In this document: positions 41,435 through 52,854 of the stretch, piece by piece | How positions within the stretch are numbered: position 1 is the first letter of the stretch | Layout of the letters: every line of letters starts with the position of its first letter | Assembly (NCBI RefSeq): GCF_003263515.1 | Contig: NZ_JYDE01000006.1 | Coordinates: 62,001 to 126,000 of the forward strand | Origin: Rahnella inusitata | Lineage (GTDB): Bacteria; Pseudomonadota; Gammaproteobacteria; Enterobacterales; Enterobacteriaceae | Reading direction: 5' to 3' | DNA length: 64,000 nucleotides | The notes under the pieces: model-generated | Database searches by the model: none | What the model saw: only the letters and a program-made list of their open reading frames with translations | What the model was told of the DNA's origin: nothing | Position numbers and translations under genes: made by a program

Positions 41435-43273
41435 CTAGTCGTCGAGGAAGCTGCGCAGCACTTCGGAGCGGCTTGGGTGGCGTAGTTTACGCAACGCTTT
41501 GGCTTCGATCTGACGGATACGTTCACGGGTTACGTCGAACTGTTTGCCCACTTCTTCCAGAGTGTGGTCAGTGTTCATATCGATACCGAAACGCATACGC
41601 AGAACTTTCGCTTCACGTGCGGTCAGGCCAGCCAGAACGTCGTGCGTTGCAGAACGCAGGCTTTCAGAGGTCGCAGAATCCAGCGGCAGCTCGAGGGTAG
41701 TATCCTCGATGAAATCACCCAGATGCGAATCTTCATCGTCGCCGATTGGCGTTTCCATGGAGATTGGCTCTTTAGCAATTTTTAGCACTTTACGGATCTT
41801 GTCTTCCGGCATCAGCATGCGTTCAGCCAGCTCTTCCGGCGTCGGCTCACGGCCCATCTCCTGCAACATCTGGCGCGAAATACGGTTGAGTTTGTTGATG
41901 GTCTCAATCATATGCACCGGAATACGGATGGTACGTGCCTGGTCGGCGATGGAGCGGGTGATAGCCTGACGGATCCACCAGGTCGCATAAGTAGAGAACT
42001 TATAACCACGGCGATATTCAAACTTATCAACGGCTTTCATCAGGCCGATGTTACCTTCCTGAATCAGGTCAAGGAACTGCAAGCCACGGTTGGTGTATTT
42101 CTTCGCGATAGAGATAACCAGACGTAAGTTCGCTTCAACCATCTCTTTCTTCGCGCGGCGTGCTTTCGCTTCGCCGATCGACATGCGACGGTTAATGTCT
42201 TTTACCTGTTCGATAGTCAGGCCAGTTTCTTCTTCGATCTGGCGCAGTTTCATCAGGCCGCGCTGCACGTCTTCGGTCACTTCTTTCAGCTTCTCAGACC
42301 ATGGTTTACCCATTGCCAGAGCAGCATCAAACCAGGTACTGCTGGTTTCGTTACCGGCGAACAGATTGACGAAGTTTTTCTTCGGCATTTTGCACTGTTC
42401 AACGCACACTTTCATGATCAGACGTTCCTGAGTACGGACGCGATCCATCATGGAGCGCATGCTGTTCACCAGGAAATCGAACTGTTTTGGTACCAGACGG
42501 AACTGTTTAAACACATCGGACAACTTCAGAATTTCTTCTGCGGCGCTTTTGTGGCTACGGCCATTCTTCTTAATAACGGCACGGGTCGCTTCATGTTGCT
42601 CACGCAGATCGGTGAACTTCTGACGCGCTAGTTCCGGGTCGATGCTGTTGTCGTCTTCAGCATCGTCGTCGTCTTCTTCATCGTCGTCGGTATCATTTTG
42701 CTCTTCAGTGGTCAGTTCAGAACCCACGTGAGTCGCAGTCGGCGCGATTTCTTCTTCGGCGTTCGGATCAACAAAACCGGTGATCAAATCAGACAGACGT
42801 GCTTCGCCTGCTTCAACACGGTCATATTGCTCTAACAAATAGGTGATAGCTTCAGGATATTCAGCAACGGAGCACTGGACCTGATTGATACCGTCTTCGA
42901 TACGTTTGGCGATGTCGATTTCGCCTTCACGGGTCAGGAGCTCAACGGTACCCATTTCGCGCATATACATACGCACAGGGTCGGTGGTACGGCCAATTTC
43001 AGATTCAACGCTGGAAAGCACCTGAGCCGCTGCTTCTGCAGCATCTTCATCGGTATCAGGGCGGTTTTCGGCCAGCATCAAATCATCGGCGTCCGGCGCT
43101 TCTTCAAGAACCTGGATGCCCATGTCGTTAATCATCTGGATGATGTCTTCGATCTGGTCGGAGTCGACGATATCTTCCGGCAGATGGTCATTGACCTCAG
43201 CAAAGGTCAGATAGCCTTGCTCCTTACCACGGGTGACAAGTAGCTTAAGCTGTGACTGCGGGTTTTGCTCCAT
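41435..43273 (-). CDS. rpoD: RpoD, primary sigma factor sigma-70
   Basis: This 612-residue housekeeping sigma factor is one residue shorter than E. coli RpoD. Region 1.1 starts [20 protein letters not shown]. The acidic non-conserved insert is near residues 180-210. Region 2 contains [15 protein letters not shown] for -10 recognition, and region 4.2 ends [17 protein letters not shown] for -35 contact. It is the last gene of the rpsU-dnaG-rpoD operon. Confidence 0.99.
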   Translation of the reverse strand: MEQNPQSQLKLLVTRGKEQGYLTFAEVNDHLPEDIVDSDQIEDIIQMINDMGIQVLEEAPDADDLMLAENRPDTDEDAAEAAAQVLSSVESEIGRTTDPVRMYMREMGTVELLTREGEIDIAKRIEDGINQVQCSVAEYPEAITYLLEQYDRVEAGEARLSDLITGFVDPNAEEEIAPTATHVGSELTTEEQNDTDDDEEDDDDAEDDNSIDPELARQKFTDLREQHEATRAVIKKNGRSHKSAAEEILKLSDVFKQFRLVPKQFDFLVNSMRSMMDRVRTQERLIMKVCVEQCKMPKKNFVNLFAGNETSSTWFDAALAMGKPWSEKLKEVTEDVQRGLMKLRQIEEETGLTIEQVKDINRRMSIGEAKARRAKKEMVEANLRLVISIAKKYTNRGLQFLDLIQEGNIGLMKAVDKFEYRRGYKFSTYATWWIRQAITRSIADQARTIRIPVHMIETINKLNRISRQMLQEMGREPTPEELAERMLMPEDKIRKVLKIAKEPISMETPIGDDEDSHLGDFIEDTTLELPLDSATSESLRSATHDVLAGLTAREAKVLRMRFGIDMNTDHTLEEVGKQFDVTRERIRQIEAKALRKLRHPSRSEVLRSFLDD

Positions 43274-43428
43274 AAGACGGTATCCACACTTCAGAGTATT
43301 TGGGTTCGTGTCGGTCGGGTGATATCGCCAACAATAACGTTAGGGGCGTTTATTGTGCCGCGGCCCACCAGGGCGGCTCTGCGCAGGGCCATGCCCCGCT
43401 TTATATCGGCACTTAAGCCGTGTTCCTG

Positions 43429-43451
43429 AGATAACGCTTCAAGCGCTATCT
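43429..43451 (-). other. Hairpin after dnaG (dnaG-rpoD junction)
   Basis: An 11-bp stem with one G-U pair (minus strand AGATAGCGCTT paired with AAGCGTTATCT) lies 16 bp past the dnaG stop. The corresponding E. coli junction is a known RNA processing site. The remaining intergenic sequence to rpoD is GC-rich without a clear promoter. Confidence 0.5.
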
Positions 43452-43466
43452 GTATGTTCTTATTTT

Positions 43467-45215
43467 TTAGTTCTTTCTCGCTAACACCTGATTCAGGGAA
43501 CTGACTTCTGTGCGTTCCTCCGGGCTCAGGCCGTGCGTCCTGGCTTTGGCAATTAAGGTTTCAAGCCGTTGCTCTAAGATTGAGTCATACAGGCTGGCGA
43601 GCGTGGCACGAAATTCCTCTTCGACCATGTCCTCTACGATCATGTGGTTCCATGTCGCCAGAGTTTCAAGCTGTTGGTAGAACTTATTGTCGCGATAAAG
43701 TTCAAGTAACTGGCCTGTGGTCAGCCCCGGCTGGGCTAAGCAAGTGGTCACTAACTCACTGAATAAATCCAGTCCAGGTTGCTTCGCTTGCTCCAAACCT
43801 TGCAGCGAGGGTATAAGTGTAGCCAGTTGTGGGTTTTGTACCAGTAACCCTATAAGTATACGCATGGTTGTGCGTTTTAGCTGGGGCGCCTGATAGGTAT
43901 TGCCATTCTCAGCCTGTTTGGGCATCAGCTTTTCGAGCTGGCTGTCATCCAAAATACCGAGCTTGTTCCCTAACTGCTGACGCAAATACATCCGCAACGT
44001 TTCACCGGGTACCTGACGGATAAGCGGCAATGCCAGCATGCTGAGTTTGGTTCGCCCGTCGGGGCTGCTCAAATCCACCTGCGGCATCAGTGAATCGAAC
44101 AGGAATGTGGAAAGCGGCATCGCCTGCTCCATTCTCTGTTCGAAAGCTTCTTTGCCTTCCTGACGCACCAGTGTGTCCGGATCTTCACCATCGGGTAAAA
44201 ACATAAACCGCAACTGGCGGCCATCATTGAGATACGGCAGCGCCGTCTCCAGCGCACGCCATGCCGCTTCACGTCCCGCGCGGTCGCCGTCATAACAGCA
44301 GACGACGTTATCCGTACAGCGGAACATCAACTGAATATGGTCGGCTGTGGTGGAGGTTCCCAGTGACGCGACGGCATAATCAATGCCGAACTGCGCCAAT
44401 GCCACGACGTCCATATACCCTTCAACCACCAGCAAACGCGTCGGGGTAGGGTGTTTCAACTGCGCTTCATACAGGCCATACAGCTGGCGGCCTTTATGGA
44501 AAATTTCAGTTTCCGGTGAGTTGAGGTATTTCGGGGTACCGTCGCCCAAAACCCTGCCACCAAATGCAATCACGCGGCCACGCTTATCGCGGATCGGGAA
44601 CATAACCCGTTCGCGGAAGCGATCATAGCTGCGTCCGTTGTCATTGGTGACCAACATACCGGCGTCAATCAGTGATGCTTTGTCATCGGCATTTTTACCA
44701 AAACGCTTTAGGGCGTTGTCCCAACCCGGCGGGGCGAAACCAATGGCAAAATGTTGGATGACGTCTGCACTTAAACCACGCTGGGCAAGATAATCCCGTG
44801 CGGGGGCACCTGCGGGTTGTTTAAGTGACTGTTGATAGAACTCGCTGAGCGGGGCCATCAACTGGTAGAGGCTTTGGCGCTGATGACGCTCCATCTGAGT
44901 CGGGCCGGTGCCTGCTTCGTACGGCACTTCCAAACCCTGCATTGTCGCCAGTTCCTCAATGCTTTCGACAAACTCAAGCCTGTCATAGTTCATCAGGAAA
45001 TCGACGGCATTGCCGTGGGCACCACAGCCGAAACAGTGATAAAACTGCTTATCGCCATTTACGGTAAATGAGGGTGTTTTCTCATGGTGGAAAGGGCAGC
45101 ACGCGTGATAATTTTTACCTTGTTTCTTGAGCTTTACTCGGGCGTCGATCAAATCGACGATATCGATACGAGCCAGCAAGTCATTGATAAATACGCGCGG
45201 AATTCTCCCAGCCAT
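43467..45215 (-). CDS. dnaG: DnaG, DNA primase
   Basis: This 582-residue primase (E. coli 581) makes RNA primers at the fork. The CHC2 zinc motif is at the N terminus (HACCPFHHEKTPSF and FYHCFGCGAHG). The TOPRIM catalytic core has VVEGYMDVVAL and CCYDGDRAG, and a C-terminal DnaB-binding helical domain follows. Start MAGRIPRVFI was chosen by homology; the upstream in-frame extension of 20 codons is not conserved. Confidence 0.98.
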   Translation of the reverse strand: MAGRIPRVFINDLLARIDIVDLIDARVKLKKQGKNYHACCPFHHEKTPSFTVNGDKQFYHCFGCGAHGNAVDFLMNYDRLEFVESIEELATMQGLEVPYEAGTGPTQMERHQRQSLYQLMAPLSEFYQQSLKQPAGAPARDYLAQRGLSADVIQHFAIGFAPPGWDNALKRFGKNADDKASLIDAGMLVTNDNGRSYDRFRERVMFPIRDKRGRVIAFGGRVLGDGTPKYLNSPETEIFHKGRQLYGLYEAQLKHPTPTRLLVVEGYMDVVALAQFGIDYAVASLGTSTTADHIQLMFRCTDNVVCCYDGDRAGREAAWRALETALPYLNDGRQLRFMFLPDGEDPDTLVRQEGKEAFEQRMEQAMPLSTFLFDSLMPQVDLSSPDGRTKLSMLALPLIRQVPGETLRMYLRQQLGNKLGILDDSQLEKLMPKQAENGNTYQAPQLKRTTMRILIGLLVQNPQLATLIPSLQGLEQAKQPGLDLFSELVTTCLAQPGLTTGQLLELYRDNKFYQQLETLATWNHMIVEDMVEEEFRATLASLYDSILEQRLETLIAKARTHGLSPEERTEVSSLNQVLARKN

Positions 45216-45246
45216 AAGCCCCTTACTCACTAGCCTATAAACGAGA

Positions 45247-45283
45247 ACAAGCCGCGCATCCCTTTCGGAAAGCACGGCCTTCG
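45247..45283 (-). terminator. Internal terminator between rpsU and dnaG
   Basis: On the minus strand AAGGCCGTGC pairs imperfectly with GCGCGGCTT around a CTTTCCGAAAGG loop, followed by GTTCTCGTTT. It corresponds in position and wording to terminator T1 of the E. coli rpsU-dnaG-rpoD operon, which lowers dnaG expression relative to rpsU. Confidence 0.65.
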
Positions 45284-45350
45284 TATGCTACTACGCAGTC
45301 TGCGCGTTCTTAATATTGCAAATCACGCGATTTGGGGTTGCCCCCGAAGA

Positions 45351-45896
<546 letters not shown>

Positions 45897-46910
45897 ATGC
45901 GAGTACTGGGTATTGAAACGTCCTGCGATGAAACCGGAATTGCAGTTTATGACAGCGAAGCCGGTTTATTAGCTAACCAACTGTATAGTCAGGTAAAACT
46001 GCATGCAGATTACGGCGGTGTGGTGCCAGAACTGGCTTCACGCGACCACGTACGTAAAACAATACCCCTGATTCAGGCCGCACTGAAAGAAGCCGGGCTG
46101 ACCGCACAGGATATCGACGGCGTGGCTTACACCGCCGGTCCCGGTCTGGTCGGCGCGTTGCTGGTGGGTGCTACGATTGGCCGCTCTCTGGCGTTTGCCT
46201 GGGATGTTCCTGCGGTACCTGTTCACCACATGGAAGGGCATCTGCTGGCGCCTATGCTGGAAGACAATCCTCCTGATTTCCCGTTTGTCGCGCTGCTGGT
46301 TTCCGGCGGTCACACGCAATTAATCAGCGTCACCGGCATCGGTGAATACACTCTGCTCGGCGAATCCATTGATGATGCCGCCGGTGAAGCCTTCGATAAA
46401 ACAGCCAAATTATTAGGTCTGGATTATCCGGGCGGCCCGTTGCTGTCGAAAATGGCCTCACAAGGCGTGGCAGGGCGGTTTACTTTCCCGCGTCCGATGA
46501 CCGATCGTCCGGGTCTGGATTTCAGTTTTTCCGGCCTGAAAACTTTTGCGGCGAACACCATTCGCGGCAATGACAGCGACGCGCAAACTCACGCGGACAT
46601 CGCGCGCGCATTCGAAGATGCGGTCGTGGATACGCTGGCGATTAAGTGCAAACGCGCACTTGATCAGACCGGTTTTAAAAGGCTGGTGATGGCAGGCGGC
46701 GTCAGCGCGAACCGCACGTTGCGCGCAAAATTAGCCGAAATGATGACCAAACGCGGCGGGGAAGTTTTCTACGCACGCCCTGAATTTTGCACCGATAATG
46801 GCGCAATGATTGCGTATGCGGGCATGGTGCGGCTGAAAACCGGTGCGACCCCTGATCTGGGCGTTACAGTGCGACCAAGATGGCCTCTGGCTGAGCTGCC
46901 GCCCGTCTGA
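45897..46910 (+). CDS. tsaD: TsaD, tRNA t6A37 threonylcarbamoyltransferase
   Basis: This 337-residue protein is the same length as E. coli TsaD (YgjD). It transfers threonylcarbamoyl from TC-AMP to A37 of ANN-decoding tRNAs with TsaB and TsaE. The metal-binding HxxxH is seen in HHMEGH (residues about 110-115), and the ASKHA nucleotide fold starts [13 protein letters not shown]. The ATG at 45897 was preferred over 45882 because the homologous protein begins MRVLGIETS. Confidence 0.98.
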   Translation: MRVLGIETSCDETGIAVYDSEAGLLANQLYSQVKLHADYGGVVPELASRDHVRKTIPLIQAALKEAGLTAQDIDGVAYTAGPGLVGALLVGATIGRSLAFAWDVPAVPVHHMEGHLLAPMLEDNPPDFPFVALLVSGGHTQLISVTGIGEYTLLGESIDDAAGEAFDKTAKLLGLDYPGGPLLSKMASQGVAGRFTFPRPMTDRPGLDFSFSGLKTFAANTIRGNDSDAQTHADIARAFEDAVVDTLAIKCKRALDQTGFKRLVMAGGVSANRTLRAKLAEMMTKRGGEVFYARPEFCTDNGAMIAYAGMVRLKTGATPDLGVTVRPRWPLAELPPV

Positions 46911-46960
46911 CCTCACACCTTTCCTGCGTCCTATCAGTCAGGATTGTAGGAATAAAAGAC

Positions 46961-46994
46961 AAAAAAAATGACCTTCAGTAAGGTCATTTTTTGT
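46961..46994. terminator. Bidirectional terminator, tsaD/plsY
   Basis: A perfect stem AAAAAATGACCTT-N4-AAGGTCATTTTTT lies between convergent tsaD and plsY. Confidence 0.92.
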
Positions 46995-47012
46995 ATCTGA
47001 AATGTGAAAATT

Positions 47013-47642
47013 TTATTCTGCTTTATCTTCTTGCCCGGCTTTACGTTTCTTCTTCAGCTTGTCCCAGATTTTCCCTTCCTGGCCCCGCCACAGACGCTGA
47101 ATATTGTCATGGTGGCGCAACAAGATAAGGCAGGAAAGCATAGCGACCGGGAAGGTGAATTCAGGTTTGAACCACCACACGTAAAACGGGGCGATGAGCG
47201 CGCTGACGATCGCACCCAGCGAAGAGTAGCCGCTGAGAAGTACCGTCAGCAGCCATGTGCCGGTCATCAGGCCAGTTAAGTCCCAGCCGATAGGCGCGAT
47301 AGCACCGAATGCCGTTGCCACGCCCTTGCCGCCTTTAAAGCGGAAGAAGACCGGGTAGATATGGCCGAGGCAGGCCGCGATGGCGGTGAGGCCAAGGTAC
47401 ATCGGCGGAATGTTGAGACGATAAGCCAGCCAGACCGGCAGCATCCCTTTGAGTACATCAAAGATCAGAACTGCAGCCGCGGCAACACGTCCACCCAGGC
47501 GCAACACGTTGGTCGCGCCGGGATTGCATGAACCCGCCGTGCGCGGATCAGGCAAACGGGCTACCCGGCAGACCAGAATCGCACTGGAAATCGAGCCGCA
47601 AAGGTAGGCGAAAATAATCATTCCAAGCGCGGTAGCACTCAT
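47013..47642 (-). CDS. plsY: PlsY, acyl-phosphate glycerol-3-P acyltransferase
   Basis: This 209-residue inner-membrane enzyme acylates glycerol-3-phosphate from acyl-phosphate, the first step of phospholipid synthesis. Five membrane segments and the three cytoplasmic motifs are present: motif 1 [12 protein letters not shown], motif 2 [12 protein letters not shown] and motif 3 [10 protein letters not shown]. In motif 1, Cys39 replaces the Gly that I remember from E. coli and Yersinia (GSGNPG), a single-base change. Start MSATALG was chosen by homology. The gene is divergent from folB. Confidence 0.96.
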   Translation of the reverse strand: MSATALGMIIFAYLCGSISSAILVCRVARLPDPRTAGSCNPGATNVLRLGGRVAAAAVLIFDVLKGMLPVWLAYRLNIPPMYLGLTAIAACLGHIYPVFFRFKGGKGVATAFGAIAPIGWDLTGLMTGTWLLTVLLSGYSSLGAIVSALIAPFYVWWFKPEFTFPVAMLSCLILLRHHDNIQRLWRGQEGKIWDKLKKKRKAGQEDKAE

Positions 47643-47749
47643 AAAGCCGTTCCGTCTAATAAGGGTCGTTTTAATCGCAACATACATGGATAATACGCAT
47701 TTTCTGCTGGAAGTGGTATCCGGCTTGGCCAAAAACAGAGAATCGCGTG

Positions 47750-48106
47750 ATGGATATCGTATTTATTGAGCAACTAAATGTAATCACTACCATTGGTGCC
47801 TACGATTGGGAACAGACCATTAAACAGAAACTGGTGTTCGATATCGAACTGGCGTGGGATAACCGCAAGTCGGCTTCCAGCGATGATGTGAATGACTGTT
47901 TAAGCTATGCGGATGTCAGTGATGCCGTCATTGGGCACGTCTCCACGCAGAATTTTGCGCTGGTTGAGCGGGTGGCGGAAGAAGTGGCAACGCTGCTTCT
48001 GACACGCTTTAACTCGCCATGGGTGCGAATCAAGCTCAGCAAGCCCGGCGCTGTGGCGCAGGCTGTTAACGTTGGGGTGATCATTGAGCGCGGCCAACGT
48101 TTTTAA
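47750..48106 (+). CDS. folB: FolB, dihydroneopterin aldolase
   Basis: This 118-residue enzyme converts 7,8-dihydroneopterin to 6-hydroxymethyl-dihydropterin and glycolaldehyde in folate synthesis. The T-fold core and the catalytic-region sequences [14 protein letters not shown] and [10 protein letters not shown] match E. coli FolB. ATG at 47750 is used; a GTG one codon earlier is also possible. Confidence 0.97.
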   Translation: MDIVFIEQLNVITTIGAYDWEQTIKQKLVFDIELAWDNRKSASSDDVNDCLSYADVSDAVIGHVSTQNFALVERVAEEVATLLLTRFNSPWVRIKLSKPGAVAQAVNVGVIIERGQRF

Positions 48107-48290
48107 TTTCGATAATGGATAGAATTCAGAATCAGCTTGTCTATTGATTGTCATAAAGAAGCATTACAAGTAGAAGCCGGCTCGCCGGTTTCGCTTGATT
48201 GAAGCGACTCAGCATGATGTCGCTTTTTTATTGTCTGTTTTGCAGCATATTTTGCCCGCATGCGGGCCACTATTAGGGTTGGGTAAACTA

Positions 48291-49118
48291 ATGATCGCTG
48301 AAAGTCATTCTTTGCTGGTTGCCGTAATTATGGGAGTGGTGGAAGGGCTGACCGAGTTTTTACCGGTTTCCTCCACCGGGCATATGATCATCGTGGGTAA
48401 CCTTTTAGGGTTCACCGGAGATAAAGCCAAATCGTTCGAAGTGATCATCCAGCTGGGCTCCATTCTGGCGGTCGTCGTGATGTTCTGGCGTCGTTTGTTC
48501 GGCATGATTGGCCTGCATTTTGGCAAACCACCGGTTCATGAAGGCACGGGAACCCGCCGTCTGAACTTACTGCACATTATTCTGGGCATGATCCCTGCGA
48601 CAGTGTTGGGTTTGCTGCTGCATTCACAGATAAAATCGCTTTTCGAGCCGAAAAACGTGATGTATGCGCTGGTGGTCGGAGGCTTTTTACTGATCGCCGC
48701 CGAGTTGCTTAAACCGAAAAAACCCCGCGCAGAAGGTCTGGATGACATGACCTATACGCAGGCCTTCCTGATTGGTATGTTCCAGTGTCTGGCGTTATGG
48801 CCGGGATTCTCGCGTTCCGGGGCAACAATCGGTGGCGGGATGTTGCTGGGCGTCAGCCGTTTTGCTGCGTCTGAATTCTCGTTCCTGCTGGCCGTGCCGA
48901 TGATGCTGGGTGCCACGGCGCTGGATCTTTATAAAAGTTACAGCTTTTTGAGCATGGCTGATTTGCCGATGTTCGCGACCGGTTTTATCACCGCGTTTAT
49001 CGTCGCGTTGTTTGCTATCAAAACCTTCCTGGCTGTGATTAAGCGTATCTCGTTTATTCCGTTCGCGATTTACCGCTTCTTCGTCGCGCTGGCAGTGTAC
49101 TTCGTCTTTATTGCCTGA
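48291..49118 (+). CDS. uppP: UppP (BacA), undecaprenyl-diphosphate phosphatase
   Basis: This 275-residue membrane phosphatase recycles the lipid carrier of cell-wall synthesis and gives bacitracin tolerance. The two signature regions are intact: [14 protein letters not shown] (residues about 18-31) and [13 protein letters not shown]. Start MIAESHS aligns with E. coli BacA (273). The 96-bp in-frame extension upstream (from 48195) is not conserved; 48107-48290 otherwise holds no recognised element. Confidence 0.97.
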   Translation: MIAESHSLLVAVIMGVVEGLTEFLPVSSTGHMIIVGNLLGFTGDKAKSFEVIIQLGSILAVVVMFWRRLFGMIGLHFGKPPVHEGTGTRRLNLLHIILGMIPATVLGLLLHSQIKSLFEPKNVMYALVVGGFLLIAAELLKPKKPRAEGLDDMTYTQAFLIGMFQCLALWPGFSRSGATIGGGMLLGVSRFAASEFSFLLAVPMMLGATALDLYKSYSFLSMADLPMFATGFITAFIVALFAIKTFLAVIKRISFIPFAIYRFFVALAVYFVFIA

Positions 49119-49137
49119 TTTTCAGCCGTTTAAAACT

Positions 49138-49177
49138 AAAAAAAGCCCCGACGGGAAACCGTGCGGGGCTTTTTTTA
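49138..49177. terminator. Bidirectional terminator, uppP/cca
   Basis: The stem AAAAGCCCCG (49141-49150) pairs with CGGGGCTTTT (49164-49173). Flanking A and T runs lie between convergent genes. Confidence 0.92.
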
Positions 49178-49190
49178 GAATACGTCCTGA

Positions 49191-50426
49191 TCAGAGATCG
49201 GGTTCCTGCGTTTTCTTCCATTCAGCCAAAACCTGCGTGCGGCGTTTTTTCAGCTCGTCGCGGATTTCTATCCCCTGAAAACCGTCATCCAGCACTTCTT
49301 TGTTGGAAATACTGCTGGCGATAGCAAAGGCTTCACGCAGGAAATCTCCCTGCGGATAGGGATTATCTTCAAACGTCGTGCGTCCGCGCGCATCGGCTTC
49401 GCTGGTCATGATCATTTGCTCAAGGCGCTGAGGTTTACGCCAGACATCAATGGTATCGAACAGCTTGAGCAGGGTTTCCGGGCGCAATTTATTCACGGTG
49501 TGGATAAGGTCATGGAATTCTGCCACCAGTTTCGCCAGGTCACGAATATGCGTCGGGACTTTCAGCCGCTGGCAGATATTTTCCACCAGTCTGACGCCGG
49601 CCGGGCCGTGACCGTGATGGTGTGGCCAATACTGCGGCGGCGTCAGGCCTTTGCCTAAATCATGGCACAGTGCCGAGAAACGCACGTCAACGTCCGGAGA
49701 GAGCAGGCTGGCGATTTTCAGCGTCATCAGCGTGTGAATGCCGGTATCGATTTCCGGATGCCATTTTTCTGGCGCGGGGACGCCAAACAGCGCATCAACT
49801 TCCGGGAACAACACTTTCAGCGCGCCACAGTCGCGCAGCACCTGGAAGTACACCTGCGGATCCTGAGTTTGCAACGCCTTCTCGGTTTCTTTCCACACGC
49901 GTTCTGGCGTCAGCGCCTGCAGTTCGCCGCTTTCCGCCATCTGCTGCATGAGCGTCTGCGTTTCTGCTGCGACGGTGAAACCCAGATGCGCAAAGCGTGC
50001 GGCAAAACGCGCAACGCGCAGAACGCGCAGCGGATCTTCACCAAAGGCATCAGATACGTGGCGCAACTGGCGTTTTTCGAGATCGCGCTGTCCGTGATAA
50101 GGATCGATTAACTGGCCATCCGCACTTTTGGCAATGGCGTTGATGGTCAGATCACGACGCATCAGATCTTGCTCTAACGTGACGTCCGGCGCGGCGTAAC
50201 AGGTAAAACCGTTATAGCCGGAGCCTGATTTGCGTTCCGTTCTTGCCAGCGCATATTCATCACGGCTGACCGGATGCAGGAAGACCGGGAAATCTTTACC
50301 GACCTGCTGATAACCGTTTTCCAGCATATATTCAGGCGTCGCGCCCACGACCACCCAATCGTATTCAGACACAGGCAGGTTTAATAAACTGTCTCGGACT
50401 GCGCCGCCGACCAGGTAAATCTCCAC
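49191..50426 (-). CDS. cca: Cca, multifunctional CCA-adding enzyme
   Basis: This 411-residue class II nucleotidyltransferase adds or repairs the tRNA 3' CCA end. The nucleotidyltransferase signature [12 protein letters not shown] and the metal pair in EYDWVVVG are at the N terminus. The HD phosphohydrolase domain ([16 protein letters not shown]) gives 2',3'-cyclic phosphodiesterase and 2'-nucleotidase activity. GTG is the start codon, with AGGAG 8 bp before it, and the protein begins VEIYLVGG like E. coli MKIYLVGG. Confidence 0.96.
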   Translation of the reverse strand: MEIYLVGGAVRDSLLNLPVSEYDWVVVGATPEYMLENGYQQVGKDFPVFLHPVSRDEYALARTERKSGSGYNGFTCYAAPDVTLEQDLMRRDLTINAIAKSADGQLIDPYHGQRDLEKRQLRHVSDAFGEDPLRVLRVARFAARFAHLGFTVAAETQTLMQQMAESGELQALTPERVWKETEKALQTQDPQVYFQVLRDCGALKVLFPEVDALFGVPAPEKWHPEIDTGIHTLMTLKIASLLSPDVDVRFSALCHDLGKGLTPPQYWPHHHGHGPAGVRLVENICQRLKVPTHIRDLAKLVAEFHDLIHTVNKLRPETLLKLFDTIDVWRKPQRLEQMIMTSEADARGRTTFEDNPYPQGDFLREAFAIASSISNKEVLDDGFQGIEIRDELKKRRTQVLAEWKKTQEPDL

Positions 50427-50541
50427 GCGATAACTCCTGAAATAAGGCTCGTAAAGCGCACCGTGGCGCCCAAAGCAGGGATGGGTTCTGTCTTCATCAT
50501 AGCAAAGTTGCGCTACGGATTTCCTGATTGATGCAAACACG

Positions 50542-50563
50542 AAAAGGCACCGAAGTGCCTTTG
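50542..50563 (-). terminator. Terminator between ygiM and cca
   Basis: On the minus strand AAAGGCAC-TTCG-GTGCCTTTTC forms an 8-bp stem with a UUCG tetraloop and a short T run, 42 bp after the ygiM stop. Confidence 0.75.
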
Positions 50564-50604
50564 GGTTAACATCCAAACAGGAAATGTGTGACGGCGTAAA
50601 CCGG

Positions 50605-51225
50605 TCAGCTCATCCAGCGGTCTTTTTTCTTACGACGTGGGATGAGGTGCGGAAGCAACAGGCCGAGAACCAGACCCACACCCGCGACACCGCCACCGTA
50701 CATAAACCACTGTAAAATAATGGTGCGCTGTTTGTCGTCAAGCTGGACGTTTACCGCGTTAACTTTCTTCTCCGCGATAATCTTCTGGTTTTTCAACTCC
50801 TGATTCTCTTTCTTCAGGGCGTTGATAATGCTGTCACTGGAGGCGACTTTGCTCTGCATTTCCGCTGTGCGCTGGTTCCAGCTGGAATCAATGTTCGTCA
50901 GCTTGTCGGTCAGCGTTTTCACTTGCTTCTCGAGATCGGGAACGCGGGTACGGATACTCGGTAAATTACTCAACTGGTCGAGAGGGATCCAGGCGGTTTT
51001 CCCTTTCGAGTCAATAATTTCACCGTATTTAGTGCTGTCGTTGACGCTGCGCAGGGTGACTTCATCACCGGCATTGAGGGTGCCAACAATGCGATACTGG
51101 TTACCCGGACCGCTATGGATGTAGGTGATCAAATCGTCGGAAATGTAGCGCTTCTCATCGGCATGAGCGCCCCAAGTGATGCTTAAGCCAAGCAAAGCGA
51201 AACCAATCAGGCGTAATTTATGCAT
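50605..51225 (-). CDS. ygiM: YgiM, SH3-domain membrane protein (TIGR04211)
   Basis: This 206-residue protein has a signal peptide ending near WGAHA and a bacterial SH3 domain (about residues 25-90). A coiled coil rich in Lys, Gln and Asp follows (100-165). A C-terminal membrane helix ([19 protein letters not shown]) is followed by a basic tail. The layout fits an inner-membrane protein with its SH3 domain in the periplasm. The role of the family is not established. Confidence 0.92.
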   Translation of the reverse strand: MHKLRLIGFALLGLSITWGAHADEKRYISDDLITYIHSGPGNQYRIVGTLNAGDEVTLRSVNDSTKYGEIIDSKGKTAWIPLDQLSNLPSIRTRVPDLEKQVKTLTDKLTNIDSSWNQRTAEMQSKVASSDSIINALKKENQELKNQKIIAEKKVNAVNVQLDDKQRTIILQWFMYGGGVAGVGLVLGLLLPHLIPRRKKKDRWMS

Positions 51226-51489
51226 TATTTCATCGTTTCTTTGTGAATTTAGGGAACGTGAAGTGTGGATCCGTTTTATCGGGATACGTCTTCCAGCGAC
51301 CGCGGTCTTAGGCGCTCGCGTTAATTTGGTGACCGATAGTAAGGGCAACAGTGTGACGACGCAATGCATAAACCGGAATGAGAACTATCTTACAATCCCG
51401 CAACATGCGGCTTGCTCGCTGTGCTTATGGTAGAATTCTGGCGACGCGTTTATCCCTTTTGGCAGCAAAGAATCGGTGTGAAGACCCTT

Positions 51490-52797
51490 ATGACCGTAGA
51501 AATAGAATTAAAATTTATCGCCACCCCGGCCGCGATTGCCGAATTACCGGCACAACTCGCTCGATTTAACAGCGAGCACACCGCGCTTTCGAAACTGACC
51601 AACATCTATTTTGAGACTGCGGAAAACTATTTACGTTCGCACGACATCGGTCTGCGTATCCGTGGTTTTGACGATCAGTACGAAATGACCATTAAAACCG
51701 GCGGCAAAGTGTTGGCTGGTTTGCACCAGCGTCCGGAATATAACGTTGAGCTGAAAAAGCCGGTGCTTAAGCTCAGCGCGTTCCCGAAAGACATCTGGCC
51801 GGAAGGCTGCAAAGTCGCGGCGCTGCAAAAAGCCTTAGTGCCGTTATTTCGCACCGATTTCACCCGTGAAAAGTGGGTGATCACTTACGGCGAAAGTGAG
51901 ATCGAACTGGTGCTGGATCAGGGCGAAGTGGTGGCTGGTGAGTTGTCTGAGCCGCTCTCTGAAATCGAACTGGAGCTGAAAAAAGGCAACACCGTGGATT
52001 TGCTGGCGCTGGCCGCTGAAATCGGCGAGCACGGCGGTTTGCGTCAGGGCGGATTCAGCAAAGCTGCCCGCGGTTACCATCTTGCGAAAGGTAACCCGCT
52101 GCGTGAAACCAAACCGTTGCCGGTCTATAAAGCCCAGCCAAAAGCCACGGTTGAACAGGCGATGACCGGAATGTTTGAGCTGGCGCTCGATCACTGGCAG
52201 TACCATGAAGAACTGTGGGTGCGCGGTGACAAACTGGCGCGCCCGGTGGTCTTACAGGCAGTGGAAACTGTGCGTCAGATTCTGGTGCTGTTTGGCGGGC
52301 TGGTGCCGCGTAAAGCGTCCTCTGAACTGCGTACGCTGCTGACCGATCTGGTGCCGGTGCTGGAACAGAAATCTGCCGATGCGCAGGACGTCTGCTTCAG
52401 CGCGACCTATTTGAAAAGTAAGTTAGTGCTCACGTCATGGCTGACCACGTCGGGCTGGACGCCGTTCATCGATGACAAATCGGCGAAGAAGCTGGAAGGC
52501 TCCTTCAAGCGCTTCTCTGACATCATGCTTGGCCGTACCGCTGCCGATCTGAAAGAAGCCTTTGCACAGCCGCTAACCGAAGAAGGTTACCGCGATCAGC
52601 TGGCGCGCCTGAAGCGTCAGATCATCACCTTCCATTTACTCTCGGGTGCCTATCCTGAACGCGACGTCGCCGACTATCTGGCGGGCTGGACGGAGCTGCA
52701 ACAGGCGATTATTCAGAAGCAACTGGCGCTGGAGGATTCCGCCCGTTCCCATGCGGTGATGATGGATGCGTTCTGGTTAAACGGCCAGCCACGTTAA
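51490..52797 (+). CDS. ygiF: YgiF, inorganic triphosphatase (CYTH-CHAD)
   Basis: This 435-residue protein (E. coli 433) has an N-terminal CYTH triphosphate-tunnel domain starting with the diagnostic EIELKF, and a C-terminal CHAD helical domain (from about residue 215) likely to bind polyphosphate. The E. coli enzyme hydrolyses inorganic triphosphate. It lies directly upstream of glnE in the same direction. The ribosome binding site is weak. Confidence 0.94.
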   Translation: MTVEIELKFIATPAAIAELPAQLARFNSEHTALSKLTNIYFETAENYLRSHDIGLRIRGFDDQYEMTIKTGGKVLAGLHQRPEYNVELKKPVLKLSAFPKDIWPEGCKVAALQKALVPLFRTDFTREKWVITYGESEIELVLDQGEVVAGELSEPLSEIELELKKGNTVDLLALAAEIGEHGGLRQGGFSKAARGYHLAKGNPLRETKPLPVYKAQPKATVEQAMTGMFELALDHWQYHEELWVRGDKLARPVVLQAVETVRQILVLFGGLVPRKASSELRTLLTDLVPVLEQKSADAQDVCFSATYLKSKLVLTSWLTTSGWTPFIDDKSAKKLEGSFKRFSDIMLGRTAADLKEAFAQPLTEEGYRDQLARLKRQIITFHLLSGAYPERDVADYLAGWTELQQAIIQKQLALEDSARSHAVMMDAFWLNGQPR

Positions 52798-52806
52798 TTG
52801 ACTGAT

Positions 52807-52838
52807 AAGCCTGGGCTCGTTGCCCGGGCTTTTTTTTG
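52807..52838 (+). terminator. Terminator between ygiF and glnE
   Basis: AAGCCTGGGC pairs with GCCCGGGCTT around a 5-nt loop, followed by eight T residues. It sits only 10 bp past the ygiF stop and just before the glnE ribosome binding site, so it would act as an attenuator between the two genes. Confidence 0.88.
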
Positions 52839-52854
52839 CAAGGAATCTGATTTC

